Counted from the first letter of the stretch, positions 12,144 to 26,603 are shown. The stretch is DNA of 32,500 nt from Glandiceps talaboti (GCF_964340395.1 NC_135567.1:18665306-18697805); one strand, 5' to 3'. Numbers and translations are program-made. Notes: generated by a model from the letters alone, not told the origin.

Positions 12144-12390
12144 AACAACAGTTCTTGTTTTAAACCCTATCTAAAATTGGAGCAAGACGTACCAAAAAAT
12201 TACAAAAACAGTAAAAAATGTATGATTATATATTTTGGGCGGGAAAGAGCTTCAGAGCGAGAAATGAATGAACTAACGACGGGTTCTCTAAACCCAGTCT
12301 AAAATTGAGTAAAATTGTTTAAAAAATTCAACACAGACTAAAAATTGTGTTCACATTTTGGCGGGAAAGAGTTTGATACTACAAGGAGTT
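12144..12390. repeat. Diverged tandem repeat, two units of about 125 bp
   Basis: The two units start AACAACAGTTCT (12144) and AACGACGGGTTCT (12275). Shared landmarks recur in order: TCTAAAATTG at 12170 and 12298, then an AAAAAATT(A/C) block, and TTTTGG or TTTGGGCGGGAAAGAG ending at about 12249 and 12371. Landmark spacings are 122-131 bp. Both units carry an exact GGCGGGAA word. Confidence 0.75.
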
Positions 12391-12803
12391 AAGATGCATG
12401 TAATTTTTACCGTCTCAATGCCACATTTTGATTTTATAAATACACTTTTGCCAGGGGTCTGAGATGCATTCGGTATCTTGCTGACACTTTTTTTTCTTAA
12501 TTTTTTTTTTAATCTTCGTATTTGAATTTGTTTCTTGTATTAGTAATTTTCAGACTCCTATTCATGCACTTTCAAACTGTTATTTGATTTTTCGACATGT
12601 TATTTTGATGCGGATAATTATTAGACCAAAAAATGGGAATAGAGTACTGTCAAATGGACAACTCAATTACGAAAAAAAAGGAAAGTTTAGATTTGCAAAA
12701 CTCGTCAACGTTCCTTGAAATCATAGAATTATGTCCGCTAGATTTGCAAGAGTTGTCACAAAACACCACAATTGTGAATTTTATTTATAATGTTTTGGTC
12801 TTG

Positions 12804-12809
12804 AATAAA
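12804..12809 (+). terminator. Candidate canonical polyadenylation hexamer (AATAAA)
   Basis: AATAAA lies about 1.6 kb after the gene 1 stop codon, just before the 12.85-kb repeat array. It could end a long Hox 3' UTR, but the hexamer is expected by chance several times in DNA this AT-rich. Confidence 0.2.
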
Positions 12810-12847
12810 TTCTATCGTTTTTGTACCCTTATAATTGGTTTATATCC

Positions 12848-13250
12848 CGTCTTTGGTATTACCTTGGTTTGTCCTGACATGGCAATTGTAAGAAAGACTT
12901 GCATAAACCATCAGACGACTTATTTTCGCGCCTCGTGATTTTTCTTGACAAATGACAATAGTGAGATGGACGCACAAACCTCCAGACAATATTTTTCGCG
13001 CATAGTGATTATTTTTAACCCCATCTTTGGTATAACAATGTACCTTGAATTCTTCCCGACATGGTAATTTGTGAGCTCGACTTGCACAAACCATCAGACG
13101 ACATTTTTTGCGCCTAAAAACCGTTTCTACCTCGTTTTAACCCGACTTTGGTGTTACCTTGACTCTTTCTCGGAACTGACGCTGGCACTTGTGAAATAGA
13201 CTTCACTATATCATACATCAGGCGACATTTTATTTCACTATCGAAAATTT
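12848..13250. repeat. Nested diverged tandem array with CAGACGAC/GCGC core
   Basis: Unit starts are CGTCTTTGGTATTACCTTGG (12848), CCATCTTTGGTATAACAATG (13021) and CGACTTTGGTGTTACCTTGA (13143). Each continues through a CTGACATGGCAATT-like block, a GACTTGCA-like block and CCATCAGACGAC-ATTTT-GCGCC (12910, 13092 and, as CATCAGGCGACATTTT, about 13216). The first unit contains an extra internal copy of the last third (CTCCAGACAATATTTTTCGCGC at about 12980), so the array is nested. Confidence 0.75.
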
Positions 13251-13273
13251 TCCGTTTCCAAATTTGGCCATAC

Positions 13274-13276
<3 letters not shown>

Positions 13277-13305
<29 letters not shown>
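13277..13305. repeat. Poly-T tract (29 T)
   Basis: An uninterrupted run of 29 T on the + strand lies 27 bases after the array above. It could be the poly-A tail of a minus-strand retroposed element, but no element body or target duplication is recognisable on either side. Confidence 0.85.
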
Positions 13306-13307
<2 letters not shown>

Positions 13308-14338
13308 ATTTTAGGTTTATCACCGTATGTCGTCAACAGTTGACAAATGAGTAATAAATGTCTAAAAATTTACGTTTATTTCTTCTATGTACATATGGTG
13401 GTTTTCCCTTTGGAAATTACTTAAAATATGTTGTTTTAGAAAAAAATGTCAAAATAAAACCCGGTGTGTATGATATCTTGTGAATAACCAAAACCCTTTT
13501 AAAAAAAAAAAATCATATTTATGTTCTACCTACCACTCACATTTTGCAGCTTCGTGTCATTCGTCAGGATTTTCGGGGAGGGGAGAGATGAATATTGGCT
13601 AAAGTGAAATCCCACTTGTGTAATATAATTTAACATTTGAACAATCAAAATATTTTTTTTTTCAAACAATTTTGTTCTACGTATTGTCTATCACTTATAA
13701 TCTGTAATCAGTGTAATATATGTAAAATGATCTTTCTTGTTGATGTGCCAAAAAGATGTTGGTGTAAGAAAAGTATACAACCTACGAGTCTGGATTCCCG
13801 CTTTTGCTTCAGGCGACTTTTTGTAGGGAGCATAACGACACTCTCCAGTTCACAATCCTATATGTAAGTAACGTTTTAACTAAAAACGCGTCCTTCCATT
13901 CTACCGTCTGTCAATTTTCATTTTTGATTGTATTTTACATTTTTTAGAAGATTTATTTGCTAGAAATGTTTTATCTTACTTTCGGAGTGACGGGAGCATT
14001 TTGTCCTGACCTCGTGTTCCAATATTGGATTATTCCTAAGGATCCTATTTGGATGGAATAAACGTCGGGGGTGAGCCTACAAGTAGGTTCCGAAATTTTC
14101 CTATTGGTGTTGTCATTCGGGTCGAATTTCCTGTCTGGCAAAATATCCAAGGACAGAATTATGGATGCTCTAACACTACAAATTTACCAACACTAAACAT
14201 TTTTAAAGATGGCGGTTTTGTGGTTTTGACAATGTCTGCATAAAGTGTAGCTCTATACAGTATTAACCGTGGTCAGAATAGTAATATATATGTAATGGCC
14301 TTTTAAAATCGATTTTCTTGTCAGTATCAGGCTAGGTG
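13306..14338. other. Intergenic DNA, nothing recognisable
   Basis: AT-rich stretch with short A and T homopolymers. No coding signal, RNA gene or repeat with visible periodicity was found. Confidence 0.5.
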
Positions 14339-14384
14339 CATCGACGTTATCGTCCATTTTTTTGCGCCCATCGACGTTATCGTC
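14339..14384. repeat. 16-bp perfect direct repeat
   Basis: CATCGACGTTATCGTC occurs at 14339-14354 and again at 14369-14384, separated by 14 bases that include TTTTTTTGCGCC. It is CpG-containing, and the intervening GCGCC resembles the tail of the CAGACGAC repeats. Confidence 0.85.
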
Positions 14385-15321
14385 TGCGGGCCTTTTCAGC
14401 ATTTGTGTTGGTTATTGGCATTTTCTCCCAATATTTCTTTCATTTTTTGTTTTTATTGTCATTCCAAGCCCAATAGAAAGTCCACTAACGGTTATAACGA
14501 CTTGAATAAGAAATATGACTGAATTTCCTTCTTTTAAAAAAAAAATACATCGTGTAAATAATTTGCCCTCTTGGTGTCAAGCAAATGAAGTCAATTTTCA
14601 CCTTTACAAGATCTATTCCATCGTTTTCAGAATTCGGGGTTCAACTTTTTGAGGGGTTATTCCTTTAAACGTCAGCTACTTTCAACTTTATTGGAGGAGG
14701 ATATTTCATCGTTAACAAATCTCTAAAGTTAGATTTTTCCGTTTTAATCTGTGACTCGATTTTGTGAAAATGGCGGCAGTAATTAAGACATACATGTAAG
14801 GTACTACATCCATATGTGATATTTATCGCATTCCTCGTATACGACCAAAATCTGAATAGCCTTCCACTAGTACAATAACCGCACAACGTGCCCCTAGACT
14901 AAGCGCTTGCAATAATTTGCCCGAAAAAAAAAATCGACGTTTTTCTCAAACATTCGTCTTTATTTCTAACCCATTCATGGACGTATAGAATCGAATGGAC
15001 AAATAACTTCTGGAACAACGAAGAAAATTCGCCCAAACGTTGTTAAGATTCATCGCACTGAGTCCAACAAAGTTAAAAATAGCTAAACGAAATACACCAA
15101 TAGATTTCTATTAAAAAAGTTTGGAAAAGAGGAATTGACTCTCTGATATAAAAAGCACTTATTTAAATGTTGTCTGATCAAATTTGGAGTATTTTGTGAC
15201 ATACAAATGTCAGCAGTAATTGTAACTTTTTTTTAAATTAATAATTGAATGCATTATATATGTATGATAGCCAATATATGATTAAATCTAGAATTGGCCT
15301 ACCAATGAATAAAACACACCG
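14385..15321. other. Intergenic DNA, nothing recognisable
   Basis: AT-rich sequence with no credible coding frame, RNA gene or repeat. Small antisense frames here have no family features. Confidence 0.5.
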
Positions 15322-15391
15322 CGCGCGACTCGGTGGGAATCGCGCGACTCGGTGGGAATACTTTTCTTTTATCGCGCGACTTGGTGGGAAT
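15322..15391. repeat. CpG-rich 19-bp repeat, three copies
   Basis: CGCGCGACTCGGTGGGAAT occurs perfectly at 15322-15340 and 15341-15359 in direct tandem. A third copy with one change (C to T) follows at 15373-15391 after 13 bases. Six-base CGCGCG runs are rare in this AT-rich, CpG-poor sequence. Confidence 0.95.
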
Positions 15392-16507
15392 AAATTTCTT
15401 TGGAACAGTGCCTACATATTTGAAGGGGTTACGCCAAAAAGGGCCTAATGACGTTAAATAGCTGTTTTTCTGCATTATCTGTTTCCATTCATTTTGGTGA
15501 GATCGGATGAGAAAAATTGAAAATATCGGAAAATGTCATTAGGGCTTTTGAGAACTATGCCACTTTTTCAAATTGACAAAAAAAATCACTTTTGACTCTG
15601 TACCAGATTAATTCACGTTTTTTCCCGTAATTATCTTCCAGAGATCACACCGGAATAAAATTTAAATTGTTAAATGCGACAATTCACAAAGAGCTAAGTT
15701 AGGATCGTTTGACACCAACCGTTTCACTTGTTGGTTTGACTATATGTGATATACCCTAACTTAAAACAGACGTTCATGCCGTCATATACCCTTCTCATAC
15801 ACAAGCTAAAATTTATGCGAACGCGATTATCAAAAAGCCTAAAATTTTATTGACTATATATGATATTTTTCAGCAGTTTTTGCAATACAAAATCAAATTT
15901 CAATACAAACTGTGCTGCTTACTTGTAAGCTGGTAGTAGTGCTGCCGAACGCGACTGTCAGTGCAGAAATATCTGTGACATAATAAAATTTATCATCAGA
16001 ATTTCTGCTGGAATACGAGGCGTGTTGGTTGGTTGTATCATTAGAGTTTCCTGCTATTATTTTCTGGCCAAGGTCGGAATTGACGACCGCCACAAAAACC
16101 GCCGAAACAACCCAGTCCGCAAAACAGACTAAAATTCACACAAACATATCAGCCTTGGGGGCTTTACGACTCGGAAGAAGTCAACACTCTCTCGAGAAAA
16201 TGTCAAATTCCTTTTGGGCTGCCTCTCTTGTCGGGAGAAGTGGTCAAAGACAAAGTATAAACCGAAGAGATTCCTCCATTTAATACCTTGGAAGCTTTGA
16301 TCATAACCGACATAAGGGAATGGCTACTTGTTTGGTCGTTGCCACTTTGCTCGTAAAAATATACCGACCTTTTTCTTAATCAGCGGTCGTTTTGTAAGTT
16401 GAACGACAGAACCATTTGATAAATTTGCACAAATTGTGTTGAGTCACAATATGCAGTGATTGATGGCAACCATTTTGTGATATGTAGCTGCTGTCATATT
16501 TTTTGCT
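15392..16507. other. Intergenic DNA, nothing recognisable
   Basis: Mixed sequence; short frames in both strands near 15.9-16.3 kb show neither domains nor biased composition expected of a conserved protein. No RNA gene or mobile element seen. Confidence 0.5.
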
Positions 16508-16745
16508 CCACAGCAGACGACAGCTTTAATATTTGAAAAATGAAAAAAAAATTAAATATTTAAGAAAAAAATACAAAATTCTTACTTTTCAGCAGCAGAC
16601 AACTTCAATATCTGAAATGAAAAAAAAATATTACATCTCATCAGTAACAGACGACAATTTCAATCTCTTGAAATATTTTTTCTGCAAAACTCGTATACAA
16701 CTTTAATTTTGTCAGTAGCAGACGACAACTGCAGTCACCGCAAAA
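16508..16745. repeat. Degenerate tandem array of CAGCAGACGAC units
   Basis: Four units start CAG(C/T)A(G/A)CAGAC(G/A)AC: at about 16511, 16590, 16642 and 16713. Each of the first three continues with a TTTAATATTTGAAA or TTCAATATCTGAAA-like segment and an A-rich tail. Spacing varies from about 52 to 80 bp. Three of the four carry the exact CAGACGAC octamer. Confidence 0.75.
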
Positions 16746-17531
16746 AGAGCAGACTTCAAAATTAGCAGAAAAAAATTATAATTTCTTTTTAAACTTAGAT
16801 ATCGATATGTTTAGTTTCTAAAAATCGAAATGCCTTAAATGGTTTAGGTAAATACCACAAAGTGTTACATGTGGTAACTCAATTTTGAATCCTGTTGCAA
16901 ATTCTGCTCTTCAAATGTTACTGAAGTTTTACAATCGCTCATGTCTACAACTCCCTAAGTTTCCACTACAGAACTACTTTTTATTTTGGCGGTCTCATTT
17001 TCTTGCGCATCTAAACACAAAAAGAATCGTTTGTACCCATTATTTGTACAAATTCAAAGATTTTTCCGAGTTATATTTGCGTTCAAGCAACAGGACAAGA
17101 TTTCAGACTATGTTCTGCAATTTTACAAATGTCTTGCGGCGATGACTGACATTATTAAAGAAGGAATGGGAAAACCATAAGAAGGCGTGACCTTTTTTTT
17201 TTTTAGAGATAATGTCTTATTCGAAGACCAAGATTGACTTGATTAATAAGCCAACTAAAATGAATCCAACAAAATGTAATTTAGTATGACTTCGGAAACT
17301 TTCCCACAATAAGCGTGTAAACAAGCACTTGTCCATGGCCTTACGCTACCCGATGATGTATGTATAGTCAGCAATACGGAAGGTAGGGTGACCGCACGGT
17401 GTCCTTAGCTCCCCTACGTTGATTTATACTGTTACTACATTTGCACTGGACCAGGACAAGTACGGGTTGTATTAGCGTTATTATTGATTAGGCTTCCTTA
17501 CATTATCCTTAGCTAGCTAATTAGAAAATTC
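16746..17531. other. Intergenic DNA, nothing recognisable
   Basis: AT-rich stretch leading up to the largest microsatellite block. Two overlapping frames at 16885-17180 have no recognisable domain and no homology I can name. Confidence 0.45.
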
Positions 17532-18100
<569 letters not shown>

Positions 18101-18864
18101 CGGCCTGCCTACTGCCTGATTGATTACATATATTGATTGATCTCCCGTTACAATAAGCAAAGCGAAGACTGTCGGCGTGCTACATTACCGATATATTTTG
18201 TTAACTAAAATACGTCCATCAAACTGATCTGGATTCTGGAAGTATTTTTTTTTTCAATCGAAATTTTTCATATTGGAATAGACTTGATATGCCTTGTTTT
18301 CCATGGCTTAAAATCACAAGCTGTATGTGGTAACATAATTACTCGATTAATCATAAAATGAAGAAAAAAAATATGGAAGAAAGAAAAATTATTTTATAGA
18401 GTTGTTATGGGTTGAACAACAATAGAACAATACGGTAGATGATTGACACGCTGGTATAATATGATCATAAAAACATTTGCTTTCATATACATTTTATATT
18501 TTATTATTGGTCATTAAGAATATTCATGAATTGCTGTGGTCTATAATCATTGAAATACGATCTGTCAAATAGGTAGATTAATTCATAGATTGATTGGAGT
18601 CCGGCTACCTCGTGGAGGCTACCTTCCCTAAGTACGTGTACACCTAACGCTGGGGATTGGGTTTACACATCATATTACGCTAAATAATATGCTACGCCGA
18701 GCCTCTGGCGAGCCTTTATGGACAGGGCAGTTTTATCATGAGGCCTTTCGTTGATGGGGTCCACATATAGGTCGGTTTTAACGTTTCAACAGCAACGACC
18801 CCGTGCATATTAAAAGTCGGTGTTACATTTCAAGGTGTTCATATTAGTGTCAATGTATCAGTGG

Positions 18865-18865
<1 letters not shown>
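18101..18865. other. Intergenic DNA between two large microsatellites
   Basis: The left part is AT-rich. A moderately GC-richer segment at about 18599-18800 contains a short direct repeat GGCTACC (18603 and 18617) and words such as GAGCCTCTGGCGAGCC, but forms no tRNA, rRNA or obvious hairpin that I can recognise. Confidence 0.45.
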
Positions 18866-18901
<36 letters not shown>

Positions 18902-18919
18902 GAGAGAGAGAGAGACAGA

Positions 18920-18979
<60 letters not shown>

Positions 18980-19183
18980 CAGAGAGAGAGAGACAGAGAG
19001 AGACAGACAGACAGACAGACACGCGCGCACAACAGAGACACAGAGCGGAGGAGGGCGACGGACGAACGGCACAGGTAGGTAGGCAGAGAGAGCAGGCATG
19101 AAGAGACAGAAAGACAGTGACACAGACAGCGAAAGAGAAAGACAGATAGCCAGACAGACAGACAGACAGACAGACAGCCAGCC

Positions 19184-19239
<56 letters not shown>

Positions 19240-19272
19240 GGACGGACTGACGAATAGATGGATGGATGGAAA
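18866..19272. repeat. Compound (GA)n - (GACA)n - (GGAC/GGAT)n microsatellite
   Basis: GA/GAGACA mixtures fill about 18866-19020. A degenerate, GC-richer link of about 120 bp follows, then (GACA)n with CAGC interruptions at about 19150-19239, and GGACGGAC/GGATGGAT to 19270. Frames across it are repeat translations. Confidence 0.95.
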
Positions 19273-19738
19273 GAGCATGAGTATACAATTCGGGACAAAG
19301 GCTATAGGAAAATAGGATGCGAAAGAGGATACAGAGAGAGCCTGGGAGTGATAGTGGGTGGAAAGGGAGGGAGAGGTGTTGCTCGTAAAATTACTACAAC
19401 AAACAGAATCAAACATGATGTACACATTCAATATGAGGAATGGTATTTACAGATACAATGTGGAGAACCCCTTCCTTTGTTTCACCACTGTGCCATCTCT
19501 TTAGTGTCGTGTTATTAATAGCACAACAAATAGTCAGTCAGGTCCAGGCATGTCTAACATGAATTTCTTGTGTCTCTTGTCAATGTACACAACAAATAAT
19601 ATGATAGAATTCAATAGCTTTGTTATGCGCATTATCTATTTATCGTAGAATTTTTATTCAAGGACAAATGCTTTTTAGTTAATTCAAACATTAGTGAACT
19701 ATTTTACCAGCAGTTTTCTGCTGTCTTCTTTACAAACA

Positions 19739-19848
19739 TACATGTGTGTGTGTATGTATGTATGTATGTATGTATGTATGTATGTATGTATGTATGTATG
19801 TATGTATGAATGTATGAATGAATGAATGTATGCATGAATGTATGTGTG
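19739..19848. repeat. (TG)n/(TATG)n microsatellite
   Basis: A short TGTG run leads into (TATG)n to about 19808, then degenerates into GAATGAATG-type words to 19848, followed by T-rich sequence. Confidence 0.95.
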
Positions 19849-20476
19849 TCCTTTTTTTTCTTTTTTTTCTTAGTCTTGTAATATAGTGTATTTTTTCTTT
19901 ACTTTTATTTTAAAAGAAATATATAAAACCATTTAATTAAACAAATTTAAAAAAAGGAGTAAGTACATTTCCCCTCAAACCGTCGATGGAGTATCTAGAG
20001 CTTTCCCGCTAAACTATGTTCACTAAACTCGTCCAAATTTCTGTAATTCTTTTCGACCAATTCATCATCCAAGTAACCCAGAATGTACACAGTGGATGTA
20101 CATGTTGATGAAATGCTATTTCAATTAATAAGAAGCATATTTAGTCACATGTTAAACTATTTATACAATGCCTTCCATTATACAGTGAATGGCCTCATGG
20201 TTTATAGAAGTTTTACTTGCTGGAACAAATAAAAAGTTTGTTTTTATCATTGGTTACTGAACTGGGTGTTTTACGATTCTACTATTTCTTTAGTAACGTA
20301 TTAAAAAGACAACTAAAGATCCAGGATAACCATGATCTACGCGTGCGCACTGACCTTGATTTACAGACGTGTCATCATTGACTTTGTTGATCGTTATTGC
20401 TATTATAATCCAACTATTTTATTTGATAAAATTTAGTGTTTAGAATTTGTAGATGGTCATCACACCTATGTATTGA
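19849..20476. other. Intergenic DNA, nothing recognisable
   Basis: T-rich at the left, otherwise ordinary AT-rich sequence without coding signal or visible repeats. Confidence 0.5.
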
Positions 20477-20768
<292 letters not shown>

Positions 20769-21555
20769 ATGAAAGGGTGATGGACAGTGCTTAGAGAGTG
20801 ATATACCAAGAGATAGTGGATGTGTATGTATTGAGAACAACGACTAAGAGCAAAACATGTTATGTATGTTCTCATCAGTCTGTAATAAGTGCATACGACT
20901 GATGACAACAAAGAACCTGAACTTGTGACATCATTATGTAAATCAGTATACAATGCATTTAAATAAAGAGAGACGCTTACTAGTGAAATAACGTAATACT
21001 GGTATTCATTTGAACTAAAGATATGTGACTTTGACTTTGTTGTAAAAACTTTCTTAAGTTGTATATGGGCCGGAGGTCTTGAAAAGCAATAAACATATTT
21101 TAAGAGCAAAACTAAAAAATTGAGAGATATAACTACAACGAGTGATGGAAACACCAAGCGGAAAGAACATCATAATTATAAAAGGGTTCCAAACTGACTG
21201 AACGGTATGCAGAACGATAGAACGAGGGATGAATGAGGTAGCAGCAAGAATGAGCTAGGGTAGATAATCCTAGTCGTACAATTGAAATCTTATACTATAC
21301 ATTCCCCTGCTAACTTAAGTACGCAATATGATACTATAAGAACACGTTATAGGTACAATAAACTTGTGTCGGCACCTTTTCAAGACAAAAATACTATTTT
21401 TTGCCGAAATATTTGCCAGGGTAGTTTGAATTTCTGATTGTAAAATTATACTACTCCTCTAGGAGTTGATCTTAGCGTCAAACTCTGGCCACTAACACCT
21501 GGCCATCGACTTGCACTCTGTTTCAGAATAAATTTCAACGTTAAGTCCCCGATTT
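20769..21555. other. Intergenic DNA, nothing recognisable
   Basis: No gene, RNA or repeat is visible. The long antisense frame reaching in from the neighbouring microsatellite is driven by the repeat and lacks any domain in its unique part. Confidence 0.5.
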
Positions 21556-21595
21556 TACAAATGGTGGCGCGCATCTACAAATGGTGGCGCGCATC
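21556..21595. repeat. 20-bp perfect tandem duplication
   Basis: TACAAATGGTGGCGCGCATC occurs twice back to back. The perfect identity suggests a recent slippage or duplication event. Confidence 0.95.
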
Positions 21596-21845
21596 TTAGA
21601 TCTAAAATAGTGAATTTCGACGAATAACTCCATATTAAGTCTGTGTTTACGGCATTCTTTATTTTCTGTACTAAACGCTATGGACGGATGCACGACTTTG
21701 ATACTGGAACTCATTATAATGGAAAAAATAACAAAACTTTACAAAATATAATTTTTCTGGTTAGAGTTTTGAATGTTTCGTTAGATGCAGATATATGAAG
21801 TGGGGTTTCCCTAACAAAGACAAAGTTGCCAGAACAAGACACTCA

Positions 21846-21847
21846 CA

Positions 21848-21883
<36 letters not shown>

Positions 21884-21906
21884 ATATATACACATATATA
21901 TATACA
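21846..21906. repeat. (TG)n followed by (TA)-rich tract
   Basis: About 17 TG units at 21847-21880 are followed by TACATATATACACATATATA-type sequence. An alternating purine-pyrimidine tract of this length can adopt Z-DNA in principle. Confidence 0.95.
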
Positions 21907-22132
21907 TCTATACATTTCACAAGTCATAAAATTAAATACTATTCCTTTACCTTGCGACCACATTTACTTTGATAAATATTTAAAAGTTAATTTGGCGGTA
22001 AATTGTCTCGTATAAATTACCAGACACACTAACTGATGACGTAAATGTGTAGATAAATGGAGGATAATGAGCGGGAATTTATCCAGACAGACAGGCAGAA
22101 GACTAGATCGAACCTTGTTTTTGACCGACAGT

Positions 22133-22166
22133 GTGATTAACGTAAAACGGTGATTAACGTAAAACG
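22133..22166. repeat. 17-bp perfect tandem duplication
   Basis: GTGATTAACGTAAAACG occurs twice in direct tandem, at 22133-22149 and 22150-22166. Confidence 0.95.
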
Positions 22167-22328
22167 GTGACAAGTTATGATGGCGTAATAAGGTAACGTT
22201 CACTTTCTTTGAGACAATGTTTGTATAGTGTTTGTTCGTTTATGTGTTTGTTTTGTGTCTGATCGCGTTTGTGTTTGATTAGTACAATATTAATCAATTA
22301 TTGTAAACAATATTGATACATTGTTTGT

Positions 22329-22423
22329 AACCACAGATAATAAATTCATATTTACCCTGACCACTGTGGGAGGCTTATTATATAGGTAGCTCCAGAATAG
22401 GTATTATGATAACCACAGATAAT
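22329..22423. repeat. Repeated 13-mer with Runx- and GATA-like cores
   Basis: AACCACAGATAAT occurs at 22329-22341 and 22411-22423 in the same orientation. It overlaps a Runx core (ACCACA) and a GATA-factor core (AGATAA). Regulatory function is an inference from motif resemblance. Confidence 0.5.
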
Positions 22424-22440
22424 CCCATAGTCCTTTGCGT

Positions 22441-22454
22441 CTGAGCATGCTCAG
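22441..22454. other. 14-bp perfect palindrome
   Basis: CTGAGCATGCTCAG is self-complementary. Its core GAGCATGCTC matches the p53-family half-site pattern RRRCWWGYYY. No second half-site is evident within a few bases. Confidence 0.4.
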
Positions 22455-22609
22455 TCTGGACTGCAAGTTCCTGATTGATTAAGGAATAGGTAAACTGATG
22501 GCGTTGGCAAGGTTACGGAATAAGCTCAATTTAGCGGATGGGTGAGGTCGGGATGGGTGAGTTATTCAATTTGTATGTGAGTTGGTTTGAATGTTACTTT
22601 TGATAGTTT

Positions 22610-22742
22610 ATCATGTCGTTAGTTGGTTAGTTAGTTACATGTATTTAGTTAGCTAGGTAGTTTGTTTTGTTTGTATATTAGTGACATACATGGGTGTACT
22701 GGTTGGTTGGTTGGTTGGTTGGTTGGTTGGTTGGTTGGTTGG
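22610..22742. repeat. GTTA-rich to (GGTT)n microsatellite
   Basis: Degenerate GTTAGTTAGTTA words from about 22618 lead to a pure (GGTT)n run at 22701-22742, about ten units. Confidence 0.9.
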
Positions 22743-22869
22743 TGAATGAGATACATAATTTCGTAATTTCCGTAATTCCTCAATCGAGAAAGGTAAATAA
22801 TTGAAATAAAAAACGACTAACATTGAAAACGGAATTGTGAGAAATCGGTTTGCCTATTAAAGCTTCCTA

Positions 22870-25822
<2,953 letters not shown>

Positions 25823-26191
25823 CATTAGCATAATAGTAAAAATATGATTCATTGGCTAGTTGCTGTCATTCTCGACCAATTAGCGCGTCTGTATTGAAAT
25901 AACACTGTGTCAATCCGAAACGTGCTCCCTCCCTGTGAAACTTCCCGTCCAGTCCGGATACGACAGACTAAGGTCACTCCGATGGGCGTACGACGTACGT
26001 CACACAACTGCCATAAATCTACTCAAGTGGTTGCTATGCATGTTCCAGGGCCTCCGCCATCGGGTTGGTTATTACCGCGTGGCTTTAAACAGTGACACAG
26101 CACACAGTGTTGTTATTTCCCAGCGTACACATCATTCCAGATATACCGAGACATTTCACACATCGTTGTCGGAGGAGGCATTCTATAGAAA
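25823..26191 (+). promoter_or_regulatory. Probable promoter / 5' UTR region of gene 2
   Basis: CATTAGCATAATAG (25823-25836) resembles the element upstream of gene 1. Two CCAAT boxes in opposite orientation are visible: ATTGG at about 25850-25854 and CCAAT at about 25876-25880. Farther down are a CRE-like TACGTCAC at about 25996 and a Cdx-like CCATAAAT at about 26011. No clear TATA box is seen. Short upstream ATG frames, one overlapping the Hox start, lie here if the transcript begins far enough 5'. Confidence 0.35.
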
Positions 26192-26597
26192 ATGTTCGCG
26201 ACTGAGAACACCCCGTTTCTGGCGGCCAACAAAATACAAGGCTCGAATGATTGGTGTAGCGGTGTTAAGAGTATGGACCGATTGAATGTGTTATTTCGAG
26301 AGAAGCAAAATACAGCCGATGCTGCGAGCAGTTACTCCAGTATGACGGGTGAACAGAACATGTATCCGTGCCGTTATCCAAATTACTACAATAACATGGA
26401 CACGGCAAATGGCAGTTATAATGACTCAATTCCATCATGGAACTCTCTAGACTTGAATCAAACACGGCAGTGTTTAAACTCTTATCCAACATCAAACATG
26501 TTCAACCACGGCGGAGCACTGTCTGCCCAACATCACCCTTATTCCAGTACCAACTACGGCCTCCATCCAAGTCCAGCTTACACCGGTAACGTTCCTG
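26192..26597 (+). CDS. Hox11/13: Posterior Hox gene 2, coding exon 1 (partial gene)
   Basis: Codes the first 135 residues plus one base of a second Hox-type protein. The ATG at 26192 has A at -3 and directly follows an in-frame TAG at 26186-26188. Motifs line up with gene 1: GSNDW (17-21; GSGKDW in gene 1), CRYPNYYNNMD (60-70), SWNSLDLNQTRQ (82-93), SNMFNHGG (101-108), and a Tyr/Ser-rich end YSSTNYGLHPSPAY. The donor G|GTAAGT at 26597/26598 is phase 1 and splits a Gly codon, as in gene 1. The frame read through the donor ends at 26645-26647 without further similarity. No homeobox is present before the window ends, so the DNA-binding part must lie beyond 32500. The call rests on paralogy with gene 1; the symbol is therefore a class name, and b or c identity is open. 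Confidence 0.85.
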
Positions 26598-26603
26598 GTA
26601 AGT
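26598..26603 (+). other. Splice donor of gene 2
   Basis: GTAAGT, the ideal metazoan donor, follows the exon end CCTG. It has the same phase (1) and the same split Gly codon as the gene 1 donor. Confidence 0.85.

Noticed and set aside
12848-13250. CRISPR-like array
   Set aside because: Units are long, diverged and nested, with no constant repeat and variable spacer pattern, and the DNA is animal nuclear DNA.
18839-19431. Minus-strand frames up to 193 codons
   Set aside because: All three frames stay open because the repeat lacks stops; the unique ends have no domain.
25907-26095. 62-codon frame upstream of gene 2 as a separate small gene
   Set aside because: No family resemblance; better explained as 5' leader or promoter sequence of gene 2.
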